From assembly GCA_050084515.1 (NCBI GenBank), contig CM114273.1:27218001-27282000 (forward strand): 64,000 nucleotides of DNA, in the 5' to 3' direction. This DNA comes from Blasia pusilla. Taxonomy: Eukaryota > Marchantiophyta > Marchantiopsida > Blasiales. Positions 45,101 to 58,149 of this stretch are shown here, piece after piece. The first letter of the stretch is position 1; every line of letters begins with the position of its first letter. Position numbers and translations under genes: made by a program. Below the pieces are notes generated by a model. It was not told where the DNA came from, did no database searches, and saw only the letters and a program-made list of their open reading frames with translations.

Positions 45101-47142
45101 GGTAAGGCTCATTTCCTAGTCTGTAGCGTTTGGTTTTGTCATGAGTTGATGGGAATGGACTTGATGAGAATGTGATACCCTTACTTTCTATGATGAACGT
45201 AGTACCTAAAGCTTCTCCTGACTCTGCACATGAAGGACTTTGTTATTTGTGATTCTTGTGCATTGAGGTGTCTTCATATCCCAGTTTGTCTTTCTCAGTT
45301 GATGTAGGGTAATTGTTCTTGTATCAATGAGCAGTTCACTGACATTGTGTAAGGGATTTATGAAATTATCATGCTGTTGGTTCCTGTTCAGGAACGGGAA
45401 AACCTGGGACCCTCTTCTCAGTGGAGGCTTTGGAAAGAATGATGGAGGATCCTACAGTTCAAAAGATGGTTTACCCGTAAGATTGCATTCCCTTTTTTTA
45501 GTTTCTTTCCTCCAAATACGCTGCTAGTCATGCATGGGTTGCACCCAAGGAGTGATGGGAATGTCCCACAAATAGTAGTTCATCAAGCTACAGACTCTAC
45601 TTCTGATTTTGTGAAGTGTTTGTTCTTCCCAAATGTGATGTGCAAATTATGGAAGTCTGCCATATCTTATATTATCTTTTTCTGGAATATCCGTCTTACC
45701 ATGCTTAGTGGATGTTAATGGCAGTTACTTACCAGAAGAAATGCGAAATCCTGCAACCTTTAAATGTGGGTATTGCATTTTACTTTCTTGTCTATTTGTG
45801 GATGACTTCATTTTACTTCGTTCATTGGAGCTACTATTGTCTCACTCCTTTCGTCTGATTCTTGAGATTGCATAGATCTTTTAGTCTATGTTTTCTGCTC
45901 GACAATGATTTAATGTGTTTTATGTCTGGATTGACAGGGATGATGCAAAACCCGCAATACAGACAGCAACTTCAAGACATGCTGTACGTTAGTCTCTCCT
46001 TGTGCTGAAGGGAATAAAACTGCTAATTTAACTTCCGGGCTTTTATCAGGAGTTGAAGTAGGGTTGCAAGATATGTCCCAACAGAGGCACCACTCATGTT
46101 GTTTGAGAAACCTCTTCACTGAGCGTGTGTAATGTCCTCAGAGCAGTTCTACTATACAGTAGAGAAGGTACACAGTTACTCAAATACCGTGTAGGTGTTT
46201 TGGATGCAGGATATATTTTTATCATATGATGATAGTATTTTTTGGTAATTCTTGCACTAAAACTTTACCATTTTATAGCAGCAATAGCATGGGAGGAGAC
46301 GGAGCATGGGATAATCGCATGTCAGATATGCTCAAAAACTTTGACCTCAACAGCCAGGAAGTCAAGCAACAATTTGGTAACTTACTTTTCCAATCTCATG
46401 TTGACACATAGTACCAGCTCGTCATCAAAATGTCTTTTGAGATGATAGTGTGCGAATGTTTAAAAAAATGTGACAGGACCAAGAAACTTGTGCTGTGTTT
46501 ACTGTGTACATGCCATTAGTGACTTATACAGATGGCTTCTGGTATTGTTGGCAGATCAAATAGGATTGACACCAGAGGAAGTGGTGGCGAAAATCATGGC
46601 CAATCCAGAGGTTGCCGTTGCATTTCAGAATCCAAAAGTCCAGGCAGCGATAATGGATGTATGTCACAACAAATACATTGTTGAGTGAAATTGCTTGAAG
46701 AGTAGTTCTGCTTTCTGTGAAGAGTGGAAAATTTTATGAGCATGTTTAGAGAACGATACTCATATTCACCTCTTCATAGTTTTACTCTAGTGACACAAGT
46801 TCCTTTCTATGATGCAGTGCTCGCAAAATCCTCTCAACATCACGAAGTATCAAAATGATAAAGAGGTATGAGTAATACTGTAGTCTGTTACGTGGTTGGC
46901 ACATCTGCTATGAGATTAAATCCTCATGGAAGAATACTGTCTTTACGCGCAGCTCTTATTGGAGGCTGCTTATCCCTGTTTCCACATGCTGTTTCCTTCT
47001 GTGTCCATCTGTTGTAAGTTTGGTCTCTTGTGTTAGTGAGCTGAGAGAGTTGTCTGACCATTGGACTGATCTTGTGCAGGTTATGGATGTGTTCAACAAA
47101 ATTTCAGAACTGTTCCCAGGCATGACAGGGTCTCCATACTAG
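42185..47142 (+). CDS. TIC40: TIC40, inner-envelope chloroplast protein import co-chaperone (14 exons)
   Basis: TIC40 sits in the chloroplast inner envelope and coordinates the stromal chaperone Hsp93 with the TIC110 channel during protein import. I derived exons 42185-42473, 43103-43172, 43487-43544, 43924-43941, 44190-44472, 44776-44903, 45032-45101, 45392-45476, 45725-45765, 45938-45983, 46279-46376, 46555-46658, 46818-46865 and 47080-47142. All have GT/AG junctions, the phases agree, and the total is 1401 nt (466 residues plus TAG), close to the roughly 450 residues of land-plant TIC40. Residues 1-60 are Ser-rich, transit-peptide-like. A membrane segment GGPLLWIGVGVGLAAVFSW spans exons 2-3. 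A Met/Gly/Pro-rich region follows, and then the conserved SVEALERMMEDPTVQKMVYP, the Sti1-type region with NPQYRQQLQDM and IGLTPEEVVAKIMANPEVAV, and the end VMDVFNKISELFPGMTG. It is the only intact gene in the window. Confidence 0.93.
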
Positions 47143-49919
47143 ACTTGTAGCTTATGGTTACCATGCATATGTAGGGTGAGTTTATATTCTTCACCAGCTA
47201 TACACTGCTGGGTTTTGTGTTAAGAGGCGATAGTTGTCCTATCATTTTTGGAGTAAAAGAAATGAAGAGCAGATGCCCAGTGGTCTGATCCAATAATATT
47301 CCAATCAGTTTAGCAGTGTCTGAAACGGAAAAGTTTATGCTCAACAATCTCTGAACCATCTTGTAACGTATATGTAGAAGTCTTTTTCTCCCCAGTATGG
47401 TCTGGTGTTTGCAGGAGTGGGACGGTTGTCTCTGAAGGCTCACCTACTTCAACCCAATCCTGTCGTCAGGCTGACCAGCTTTCAAGAGGATGGTTTGACC
47501 ATTAGCTGTACATTTGGCTTTGTGTCACTGCTGTGAGGTAAAGAGCACTGAAGCAGGTGAAGAAGTCACTTTGGAAGATTCTAACAGTACTGTCCGTAGT
47601 TCATAGTATTTATGAGCGAAGGAGCAAAGTGCAAGGAGCACAAAAGGGTTGGACGAGTGGACACTATTGAAGCTAGTTTTTAGATGCAGATCATTTTAGG
47701 ATTTCTTTGATAAAAGAAGATCTTGTGGGTGTTTAACACAGTGTGATGTGTCCATCTTTCAAACCTAGTGTGATATGGGACTGTGTTGCCAGAAATCTTT
47801 AGAATGTGTGTGGGACGTAACTGTTATATCCAATAGAGTAAAGCACCTGAAGCAGGTTTCCACCTGCGTCTTAGATGTGAATAACGTGGAAAGCAGATGT
47901 TTGTCAGAGGTAATCTCAATTCATTGAGAAGTTCAGTAGCTCTCAACTGTGGGGTTTGATAGATTGAATGGGCCAGGATGCCTCATCTGTCTCACGTCAT
48001 GATATTTCAATTTTTGTATGTTGTTTCATGAACTGGTGACAACCTCCCTTGCATGAGTGGGATTCCTAGAAATATGCTTCCCTCTCAAATTGTAGAAGTG
48101 ATAGATGTATATTTGAAATAGACTCCTACTATTTCATTGTGGTGACTGTAAACTACTTTTTTGTTTTAGTGTGAAATTGCAGCTGAGCACACAACCAAGA
48201 CAAGGTCCTTTGATTGGATATCAGGTTCGTCCAGTGCCAAAGAGGAATCTAGATACACTCTTTTCATTTTGCATCTCAGGAATATTGGGTTAATGGATGT
48301 TTTGAGCTGAAAGGAGTGAGCCATGTCTCGGGGATGAGATTCACAATGGGAATGAATGAAAGCATCATGCCAAAACCCGCCAAAAAATGGGAAGCGATTC
48401 CTAGACCTGATATGAAGTTGGTGCTTATCTGATGTCTGCAATTCTCCATGTAGCTACTCTACTTCTTTATTTGTAACGAATCAATTATGAATCACAGTCC
48501 ATTCCTACTGTCTTACATGCTTACGGGGTTTTGCGAACTTCAGCATGTCAAACGAGAAGAAAGCATTGGATTTATCACCAATCGCCATAGAAGTTGCGTA
48601 CATAGTGTGAGTTTGAAGTGTTTTGGGCTTTGCAGCATAGGAGACTTACCTTGAAAGCTCTGTTGCCTCCGTGCAGTCCACAATGCGGTACAACTGATGA
48701 AGACTGTAGGGGCATAGGATGGCGCAGAGGATTGACTGACCTAGGCCATCATATCATCCTTTCCTGTGGATCCCCAGTGAGGTAAAATGCTGCTGAATCG
48801 CAGATGGCCTCCATCTTGCCGCTTCTCCCTGTTGGTGTAACTCAAAACATTCTTTCATCACAAACTCTGGAGGGATTGCATTTCCCTCTTAAGCAGGCCG
48901 AGGATTGATATCTATTACTGGTTTAAGATGGATTAGCTAGCGCTATGAAAGCAGTCCTGACTGAGACTGCTTGAGAAGAAAGTCTCTCGGAGGAGCGTCA
49001 TCTGTGAACAGATCGAAGTTGTCAAGTTTGGTGAGGACTGGAATGTATACAGAACTCCATCAGAACTCGATCAATCAGCTAAGAAAGAAAATCATCTTTC
49101 TCTGGTTGGTCTCCATTGAGAAGGTCCAAAATTTCTGTGTCAGTACACTGGAGTGTCCGATTCGATCCCTGGTGTCTATCTGGCAGGAAGTATCTCGGAG
49201 TTTTTCATGGTCTGGGATCTAGGACTCGTGCTAGTGATTTCGAGGGATAAATTTGATGGCCTCATTCGAAGAAAGCAAGAGTCTCTGGGAGGAGACCAAC
49301 TCCTAGGCCAGATCCTCAGTTTCAAGACGCAAACAGTCGCAAGCTCAGGACGAGACGTGGGCTCTCTGGCCTTTAAACTAAGTGCAAAGTGGATGTAATT
49401 ATAACAGTGAAGTATACTCCAGAAAAATCCAAACAAAACTATACTCTATGGGAGCATATGATTTCACGTGTACAAGTTGGTGGAACACACGCCAGAATTT
49501 TCCATTCGATACACCAGAAATTTTCATTTCTCGCATGTCAGATGGTAGGGGCGAGAGGTAGGCAAATCCATTTCGAGTTCCTTCTAACGGCAAACGCTGT
49601 ATGCATTTTGGCACATACCCGTCATACCTCTGACCAGGAGAGTAGAACATGGCGAGTGAAGTGTTGGCGAGCTAAGTGACTTATTGAGTAATCTTATAAC
49701 TCGGTTGAATGCAAAACCTGTGTTTGGGAAACTGACCGCCGCAACCTTTACTTGGAAACACATAGTGTTTCATAGAGAGAACAATGTCGGCGTGGAGGGG
49801 ACGAGACGAGAAATAGCCTTGCGCTGGGTTTCAGTCAACAGTAGCAGTGGGATGCTTATCATTTCTGGCTCATCGCGAGAAGCACGCGAAGATAAGATAT
49901 TGCAGTGAGGAGGCTCGGA
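47143..49919. other. TIC40 3' UTR and gene-free region
   Basis: The 3' UTR probably occupies the first several hundred bases. No further coding sequence, RNA gene or recognisable transposon could be supported; short open frames on both strands have no recognisable motif. Confidence 0.5.
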
Positions 49920-50102
49920 GAGCTCAAAGGGTGAGGCAATCAATCCAATCGCAGATACGGGTCCCACGGAATCGCACATGGAGCTCAAAGGGTGAGGCAA
50001 TCAATCCAATTGCAGATACGGGTCCCACGGAATCGCACATGGAGCTCAAAGGGTGAGGCAATCAATCCAATCGCAGATATGGGTCCCACGGAATCGCACA
50101 TG
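49920..50102. repeat. Three tandem copies of a 61-bp unit
   Basis: Units 49920-49980, 49981-50041 and 50042-50102, each starting GAGCTCAAAGGGTGAGGC and ending GGAATCGCACATG, differing by only one or two C/T changes. Confidence 0.97.
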
Positions 50103-51408
50103 GATGAGAGGGGTATCTAACGCCGCAAGCTCCTCACGTACAAACAAAGTCAAAAGAGAACAAATCTATATTATTAAAAACTAAAGAGGACTAGATTTAA
50201 GAACCCCTTCGAGGAAACCAGAAAGGTAATAAGAACTCAAAAGAGGAGTAAAAAAATACATTTTTGTGTAGTTTTTTATGGATGATTTAAAAAGGGTGCA
50301 TAGCACGGGAAATATATTAGTTATCCATTATCTAGCAACACACTAACAGGAAACTTATGAACTCTCAAAAGTCAAGTACATAACTTCTTCCAGCAAAGTT
50401 GAGCAAACACAATAACTTCTTGGCAGAGAGAATAACCTCGATCTGTTAGCGCACATCTGCACTACGAAGTGGTGTTTTCGAGTCTCCATGGATCTTTCCG
50501 GCATGCGTCGTCTCATGGTGAGTACGGAGACCATTTCACCTTTCTTTGTCCTCTTTTGAGTTTTATTTTATAATAAAATGGATATATATATCTGACCCCC
50601 ATCTATTGGTCATAAGTTACAAAGCTGCACAGCAGCAGGCCAAATCCGATAAAGGACTCGAATTAGGGATGGTACCCTTCCCTTTTTCGTACCATCCCAC
50701 TTGAAATTTTGAATCACATCTATGAAGATCTGAACTTGACGAAGATCTGTACTTGCCTGTCAGCCGAGTTCGCGGAGAGGAGACTGCCAAAAAGTAGTCG
50801 CAGACGTCCGCTCGTTGAAACATCAACTCGATCGGCCCCCTCCCGGAAACATGCGCCTCAATCGCCCCCCCTAGTAAGAAATGAGGTTAATCGCCCTCCC
50901 CAGTTAATTGCCACATCTTGATCGCCTACTCACCGGCTACTGTGTCGCAAGGGCAAGTATGTTCTTGTAAAATGTTCTTATCGAGATCTTAAGACAGAAA
51001 GTCGTAAACCCAAGTTACAGCAAGGTTTACTCCAAGTTTTGGAAATGCCTTGTAGTAAAAGCCTAGTTGGCGGAGACCTTCTCCATATCCGCAATGGCCC
51101 TGCTACGGACGCCATAAGGGGTCCCCCACTTTTGTAGTCCACAATCCCGTGTAAATCCTGCCGAGGGAGCTAGTGAGTAGACTTAAATGCAAGCCCGCGC
51201 AAATCCTAGTTTAAAACCTCAAAATACCCGCCATTATGTTCAAATGCTCCACGCAGAAAGTTTTAGCGCAATTCCGTTTGGCTCATAAGCAGTTTTCAGA
51301 ATTTAAGAACAATTTCCGCATTTGCGCCAAGTACTTGCGCAACTTTAGTGTCTATTCATTCGCATATCACCCCGACGCATTGTCGGAACTGGGACTTTTG
51401 CTGCGGTC
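50103..51408. other. Gene-free region
   Basis: No supportable feature. Locally AT-rich (50160-50600), then C-rich segments near 50820-50920. Confidence 0.45.
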
Positions 51409-53813
51409 ATGGCGGATGAATCTGAGAGCTTCTATGATTTGGAGGTTTTGAATTTCCCCTTCAATCATGGATCCCTGCACTCTCGAGAAGATGTTGGTAG
51501 GATACAAAATTCAGCCATCGAAGAAAATGTCACAGGCCCACACCTAGATCGCATGACACTATGGCACCAACGGCTAGCAAATGGTGACTACGAGGGGAAG
51601 CAACTAGTTGGAAGATCTCCACACGAAGGTGCGTTTATGGTGAATGTACCACGTTGGATGTTTACACGCAATCTCCGGAAGGAATGCGCTGAGTTCTTTG
51701 ACTGCATTCCTTCATAATGTTCTATTGTCCGCAACCATGGTATCCCAATTCCGCATTTCTTCATCACAAGTCCTACTGTCATTTTGCGCATAAAAACTGG
51801 TATCTCAATTTTCATGCTAATAATTACACCCTTTGCAGTGGATGCAGCAGCTGCGCGGATAAAACTATGTGCCACATTCCGAGACTGGGAGTTCTGGTAT
51901 TGCTTGAACACATGGTGCGTGAAGTCCGGGAGGGTCCCATTCAGGATGAATATAGTGTCGTAATTTAGGCTTGCATTGTGCCGGTTTCATGCTCAGAATA
52001 AAAATAAACGTAAACGCAAAGGGAGTGATGGTGAACCTCACTGACTTCGAGAACTTGGATCCAAACACCGAAGATATCAAGGGGAAATATTCTCTTGGGT
52101 GCAGCTCAAATTCGGTGAGAAAACCCAAGGTTAGAGGGCCAAAAGGGTGGTGCGGGGAAAATGTATGCAACACATTCGATGGAGTAAAGCCATGTGATTG
52201 GAGAGTAAGAGCCACACATTTGATGCGATCCGGAAAGATAACTATTAATGTTTGCAATTTGGCCCATAGATATCCATTGCACTTGCATATGTGGAGAGCC
52301 CCTGCACACAATTCTTGATGGATGGTGGAAACATTGGTAAATAAGGTGGTCAACAATATCGCAGTGCAACCATTCACTCTTTTGAATGAATGGACTAACG
52401 ACTACCATCAACAATCCAACTACCACACCATGCTAAGGAAAAGACATCAAGTCTTGGACATACTAAATGGTGGTGATGCATTTTCTTTCAATTGGATGGG
52501 TGGATGGGTACAGATGGAGCAACAAGCAGACCCCTTGGCAAGAATTGATATCCAAACTTTCCCCCGGACTATTGTCTTTGAGAGGATATATGTCACACCG
52601 GGTGTTGTGCGAGATGCTTTAAAATATTTTCATCCCATGATCGACATTGATGCTTGTCATGTAAAGCACAAGAAGTACCCAGCGCAGTTATATATTGCTA
52701 GTTTCCTTGCCGTGAACAATGAGATGGTCATCCACTTCTCTGAGCACCATTAATCTGATCGGCCCCCTTGTATGAGGAGAAACCTAAATTGATGGTTCCG
52801 ACTTAGACGTCGAAGGAGTCATAGTAATATGACGTAGGTGGTTTCAAGAGTAGCGTTACTAGGATTATCTAACCCTATACTCCATCAGGGTGCGAGGCAC
52901 CCTGATGCGTCGCGGGGATCTGGGAGCGCAGCCCCTGGTATGCCAAGACGACGCGGGGGTCCACGGGCACAACCCTCGTAAATTTTTTTCTATTAATAGA
53001 AATGAAGAATACTAGGTAAAAACCCTAGTTTCCCGAGTAGTGAAATAGTTGGGAGCCGCAGCGATAGTGCATTCTCGTATGTCGAGTTATCTCCATGTTC
53101 AGGTTCCATTGAAGCTCTTCTATGAGCGCACGGATAGACTAGGCCACTTTGTATCTCTAAGTTTTGTAAAGATTTGAGTGATTTCGTCACTTTGTATTTC
53201 CTCACATCCTTGCGTACGCAATTTCCCCTTCAGAAAGTCAAGACCAATGGACATGGTTCCTTCTAAACATGGAAGCTTGTATCCATGATATACATCATCC
53301 GGATGTTTTTTTTTTAATATTTGATCATCAAAAGGGTCTTATCAATGCCGTGAGGGACGTGTTCCCTGGAAAACTCCACGTGCACTGTACACAACATATC
53401 AGGATGAATATTGTGAAGGCTTTTGGGAAGAATTCAAATGCAGAGAAAACTTTCATTTTCTTCATTTACGCACAAACAGAGCACAGGTGAGTCTCTCCCA
53501 AGGACCACATCATTCATGTCCGCAAGCAATTTCCGAGCGCATGTTTACTTTGTTTAGATGAGTTTTCCTCTTTTGCACTCCCTCCGTGATGACTTTGAAG
53601 TTACTACCGGATGCTTATAATCATCAAAGATCTTATGCGCATGCAGGTATGAGCGGATTCTAATGGCACTGAAGACGGCGAACTCCGAGGCGGAGAAGTC
53701 CTTGCGGAAGATTGATCCTAAAATGTACTGTTGGCCGACAATCACTCATCCATGATTTGGCCATGTGTCATCTAACCTCGTGGATTGTGTCAATGGAGCT
53801 ATCAAGCCTTTTC
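51409..53813 (+). pseudogene. Second MULE transposase, truncated and interrupted
   Basis: The N-terminal part (51409-51717, starting MADESESFYDLEV) is only tentatively assigned. 52170-52300 has CDWRVRATHLMRSGKITINV, the MuDR-type N-terminal domain. 52370-52750 has RIYVTPGVVRDALKYFHPMI and IDIDACHVKHKKYPAQLYIA, the first catalytic Asp block. An insertion-like stretch follows. 53269-53486 has FDHQKGLINAVRDVFPGK and HVHCTQHIRMNI, the second block. An in-phase GT/AG intron (53487-53646) leads to RILMALKTANSEAEKSL and then SSNLVDCVNGAIKPFRF, the usual late MULE segment, after a frame change near 53755. It ends where gypsy reverse transcriptase starts, in the same frame. Confidence 0.7.
52754..53230. 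other. Non-coding, GC-rich interruption in the second MULE
   Basis: Breaks the MULE frame after NNEMVIHFSEHH. Contains GGATCTGGGAGCGCAGCCCC and CGAGGCACCCTGATGCGTCG, which look like plant LTR-type sequence, but no terminal TG/CA with target duplication was established. Confidence 0.4.
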
Positions 53814-56296
53814 GTTTCATGTGTGGAGATTACCGACCCATCAATCGGCACACAAAGTCCGATAGGTATGCCATGCCCACCCCTGAGGAGATCTTTGATG
53901 CGATTGGGCATGCAAAGGTCTTCAGTTCATTGGATTTGCGAGTGGGATACCATCAACTGCCTATCAGATTGGAGGACACACAGAAGATAACATTTTGGGG
54001 CATCCACCCTTATGGGAAGGATTGCTTGTACTAGTGGCAGTTCTTACCATTTGGGTTAAAGAATGCCCCGACTGAGTTTCAGAGGGTCATGGATAGAATA
54101 TTGGCAGGTCTGGATTTTGCTAAGTGTTATATTGATGACATTGTAGTCTTTAGCGCCACGGTTGAGGAGCATGAGCGACATCTAGAGGAGGTGTTTCATT
54201 GATTGTAGTTATATGGGCTCAAGCTACATCCAGGCAAGTGCAAGTTCTTCTGTGAGGAGATTGAGTACCTGGGTCATAGGATATACCCAGGGGGCCTTGG
54301 TGTGCAGAAAACGAAGGTAGAGGCTATTTCACGCATTCCACGTCCTACAGATGTGAGAAGAGTTTGTGCATTGATGGGATTGGCAAACTTCTATCAACCG
54401 TACGTCAAGGGTTTTAGCTCGATTGCAAAGCCGGTGACCTTGCTAACCAAGGTGGATCAGGAGTGGCACCGGGGTGATGAGCAGGAGAGAGCATTTTAGA
54501 TGCTCAAGGACATATTGACGTCCGTGCCCATATTGAGGAGATCGATCAGGGGGCGTCCATTTGAGTTGCATACCGATTGGAGCATGTTGGGGCTTGGAGG
54601 TGTGCTCACCCAACATGACGATGATGGTAGAGAGTTTGTGGTGGCTTACGCTAGTCGCTCGAACAACGCTGCAGAGGCAAAGTATAGCTCGTATGAGGGT
54701 GAAAGCTTGGCTGCAGTGTGGATTGTCGTACATTTCAGATGTTATCTATTGGGCAATCCCTTTACCATCATTACTGATCATCAGCCACTTAAGTGGTTGA
54801 TGGAGTCCGACAAGCTTATAGGGAAGCTTGCGAGGTGGGCTCTTTTGTTGCAGGAGTATGACTTCCAAGTGGTGCGTAGACGTGGGAAACTCAACCATGA
54901 TGCAGATGGTTTGAGCCGTAACCTATGCCCGAGTCAGCGAGATGCGACTAGAGCTCGTTGGTATGGTGAGAGTGATGAGGAGTTGGAACCAAGATGGCAT
55001 GCGTAAGCCTATTTGGGCTTGTTGGCTATGGAGAGCCAGATTGTTGAGACTTCGATGGCGAGGTCTGATGGAGAGTTCTTAGATCCAGAGGCCGGTGAGG
55101 AGACAAAAGGTGGCCGAGACATTCACGACGATGGAGTGGTCTTGGAGTACCTCCGTATTAGCAGCGTTGCGAGCACACTGGGTGCTAGAGAGCGCGATCG
55201 GATCCTTTAACGAGCCAGATGGTTCCGGTGGGAGGGCATACATGTGTTGCAAGTGTGGGAGGATGGTAGTGTGCGTGTAGTGCCTCATCCTTCGTAGAGA
55301 GCACGTTTGGTGCATCATGCTCACGAGGAGTTGGGTCATTTTGGAGTGAAGCGGACATTTAGCTTGCTCCAGATTCAGTATTGCTGGCGAGGCATGCAGA
55401 GTGACGTTCAGCAATTTGTTGCCAGATGCATGATGTGTGATCGAGTCCAAGCATCGTTCAATGTTCCAACTCCACAATTGGATCCACTTCCGACCATGGG
55501 TTTAGGTTATAGATGGAGTTTGGATTTTGCACAACCTTTGCCTTTGACGGAGCGCCATAGTCGTTATGTGTTGGTGATGGTCGAGCACTTCTCGAAGTGG
55601 ATAGAGTTGGTTGCATTGCTTGACAAAGCGAGTGAGGGAGTAGCGTATGCCTTCCTAGATCGAGTGCTGAGTCATTACGGCACACCAGTTGAGGTGTTGA
55701 CAGACCAGGGTACAGAGTTCCACGGGGAGTTTCAGGCCTTGTGTGATCAAGCACTGATCGACCACCGCACTACTTCGCGAGATCATCTTGAGGCGGATGG
55801 ACTAGCGTAGCGGGTTGTGCAGATGATGAAGAGAGGACTACGCAAGTATGGCTTGCAGAGAGGTCATCTAGGAGATTGGGACCTTTAGTTGCGGTGGTTG
55901 GTGATGGGATACAAATTCAGTAGGGAGGCATCCTTAATGTCTTTCTCACCGTACTTGTTGCTTTATGATCGAGAGCCAGATTTACCTGGGGCCATTTGTC
56001 CACATACTGGTGAGGTGTTGAACCTTGATGACCTTGATGTATGGATGCGAGCATGTTCTCAGAGGGCTGAGTTGTTTCGGAGAGTGATGCCCATGGCGTT
56101 TGAGAAATTGGCGATTGCGCAATATCGGGATACGTTCAGGTATGCGACTATTTGGGGAGGTGGTTATCGACCTACTATCTGGAGGTTTCATCAAGGAGAC
56201 TATGTCTACTTGCAACAAACGACACCGACGTCGTTGGATGTGACTGCAGGACGGACCTTCTTGAGAGTGCGTGAGGTTTTGCCATCCAGTGTTCTC
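53814..56296 (+). pseudogene. Copy D: reverse transcriptase, RNase H and integrase fragment
   Basis: Starts abruptly with MCGDYRPINRHTKSDRYAMP, in frame with the upstream MULE. CYIDDIVVFSA, GLKNAPTEFQRVM, FELHTDWSMLGLGGVLTQHD and ITDHQPLKWLMESD follow. The integrase is the most complete plus-strand one: HHAHEELGHFGVKRTF and CMMCDRVQ (His/Cys finger), RWSLDFAQPLP, LTDQGTEFHGEF and LEADGLA for the acidic residues. Stops TAG at 54032, 54497, 55295 and 55886 stand where sister copies have CAG. It ends at FLRVREVLPSSVL, joined directly to an LTR at 56297, so any C-terminal PHD finger is lost. Confidence 0.85.
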
Positions 56297-56660
56297 TGTC
56301 ATGACCATACGGATTATGTCGTAGAGTATGGTGTGCTAGTAGAGGCCATTCCTTATGTAGGACCGTAGTGGCTTGGTAGAGATGCGGTTCCATACATAGG
56401 GTTGGGGGTTACTCAGTTGGGGGTGACTTTCCCAGTAGGGGCCGCTCTTAGGTTGGAGGATATAAGGTGGAGTGCACTCAAAGAACAGTCAGTTCTTTGA
56501 GTTGAGCGTGTTGCGTTGGGAGTTAGCCTTGGTAGTGAGTAGAGCTCTTGGCTATGGTGTTTCCCGCAAGCTTCGACCTAGATTCTCCCATCGTGGAGTG
56601 GGTTTGGCTCGATTGTATGTGATTGTATCGTGTTTTATGACAAAGAGGTCTTTCACGGAT
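56297..56660 (+). repeat. LTR block Y between copies D and C
   Basis: TGTCATGACC at 56297 to TTTTATGACA at 56642, about 90 percent identical by eye to 20532-20878; both are followed by AGGTCTTTCACGGATTTCAC. Likely the 5' LTR of copy C, or a shared LTR after recombination between D and C. Confidence 0.65.
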
Positions 56661-58149
56661 TTCACTCAAAGAACTGCGAGATTGATGGTAGCCGATTGTA
56701 GATCAAGAGGATCGGTTAGGGCTGATTGTGTACTCAGCCGTGGATGTTCGTGGCTTGTGGCCTATGTTGGAGGTGTGAATCTGGTGCGCGATTGGTTGGG
56801 AAAGAAGCGCCTTGCTGAGAGCTTTCCAACGCGATTTAGATCGCCGGATTTCGTCAAGGGAGTTGGAAGTTATCAAGGATTGAAGATTCTGGTTCGTGTT
56901 CGACGGTTTTCTGATGTGGAGAGCTTGGAGTGCGGAAGCTCTGTTGAAGTTCATCCAGATCGGGTGAGAGGTTCCTGTTGCTACTCGTAATGTGATCTCC
57001 TGTGAATCTATCTGCTCGAGTGTGTGGAGCGTTGCGGATTTCTGCGTGCATGAAACTTGGCGGAAGCGCTGTCGGATTTGCGATTCTGGAGGTGTATGGA
57101 CAACAAGTTTGTTTGATTTTTAGCTCGGAGTACAGAGCTCGGTTGTAGCTGATTTTTTGTGGAGAGATAGCTATGGTGGTCAATTGAATTCTAGTCGAAA
57201 CAGATCAGTCACGGATTTGTGAAGTAATTTCTGATCGAAATTTTGCGGACTAGCTCAAGGTCTGGCTATGGTGGACAGCGGATCGAAGGGGCTGGTTGGT
57301 TGGTGACTCGTTCATTGTTGGAGACGCCTTTCCCATTGGGGGCGCCCTGGTTGGGCCTCTCTCCATAGTGAAGCATGGCGAAGCGTGGCGATAGGGGCAT
57401 GTCTCGAGCATTTCTCGGCGAGGCTTCGAGGCTTAGCTCGGGGCGAGTGGGCGTGAGAGGCGGAGTAAGGAGCAAGGAGCAAGCAAGCAAGCTTGCTTGC
57501 TTGGGCGTGAGGCAATTTTTGCAGGATTTGGGATTTGAGTTTTGCATAACTGGTCACCCATCTTTGGGCTATTCTGCCTGGAGGACGCTTAACTGCTGAG
57601 TTCTTAACTATGCTAGTGTACACACTGTTGTAGCTCATTTGGTGATGTTCGGAGATGTGTTAGGTGCTTTATGCATCTCAAGTTTTTGGTTGATGTACCT
57701 CTAGCGCATAGTACGGTGTAGCCTCTCCATGCAGGTGATATTTTCAGGTGCTGCGAGTTCGACTAGTACGTCATCAACCCGCGGCGGAGTAGCTATTGCG
57801 TTAGAATTGTGTGGTGGGTTTTGTGGATTCAGGGGGCACCACATTTGGTGGATTGTGTTACCTTGATTTCCATTTGCGGTTGGAGGGTTGTCGTTGGACT
57901 TCCTTTGTTTGGATCCCCTCCATCGTGCTTCTTGCTTGCGCGCCCATTGTTAGGGTTGACGCTGATTTCCAGAGTAGTGTTACTCCTGTGTGCTACTGAT
58001 AGTGAGGCTGGAGTGATGACCGATGAGACCGTGGGAGGCTTCTTGTGGTGATGAGAGGTTAGGTTGCCTACACCCATAGCTAGTAGAGCTACAATAGTAG
58101 AGCAACATCGACGTCACTTGGGTAATTTGGTGGTGGTGCGGCATCGGCG
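56661..58149 (+). other. Copy C 5' leader
   Basis: Non-coding sequence between LTR and gag; open frames here are not recognisable. Contains the perfect palindrome at 57480-57503. Confidence 0.45.
57480..57503. repeat. Perfect 24-nt palindrome
   Basis: CAAGCAAGCAAG followed by its exact complement CTTGCTTGCTTG, no spacer. Confidence 0.95.

Noticed and set aside
48166-49650. Possible small genes downstream of TIC40
   Set aside because: Overlapping short frames on both strands without recognisable motifs or splice structure.
57480-57503. 24-nt palindrome as a transcription terminator or regulator
   Set aside because: It is a simple GCAA-type repeat meeting its complement, with no context supporting a function.
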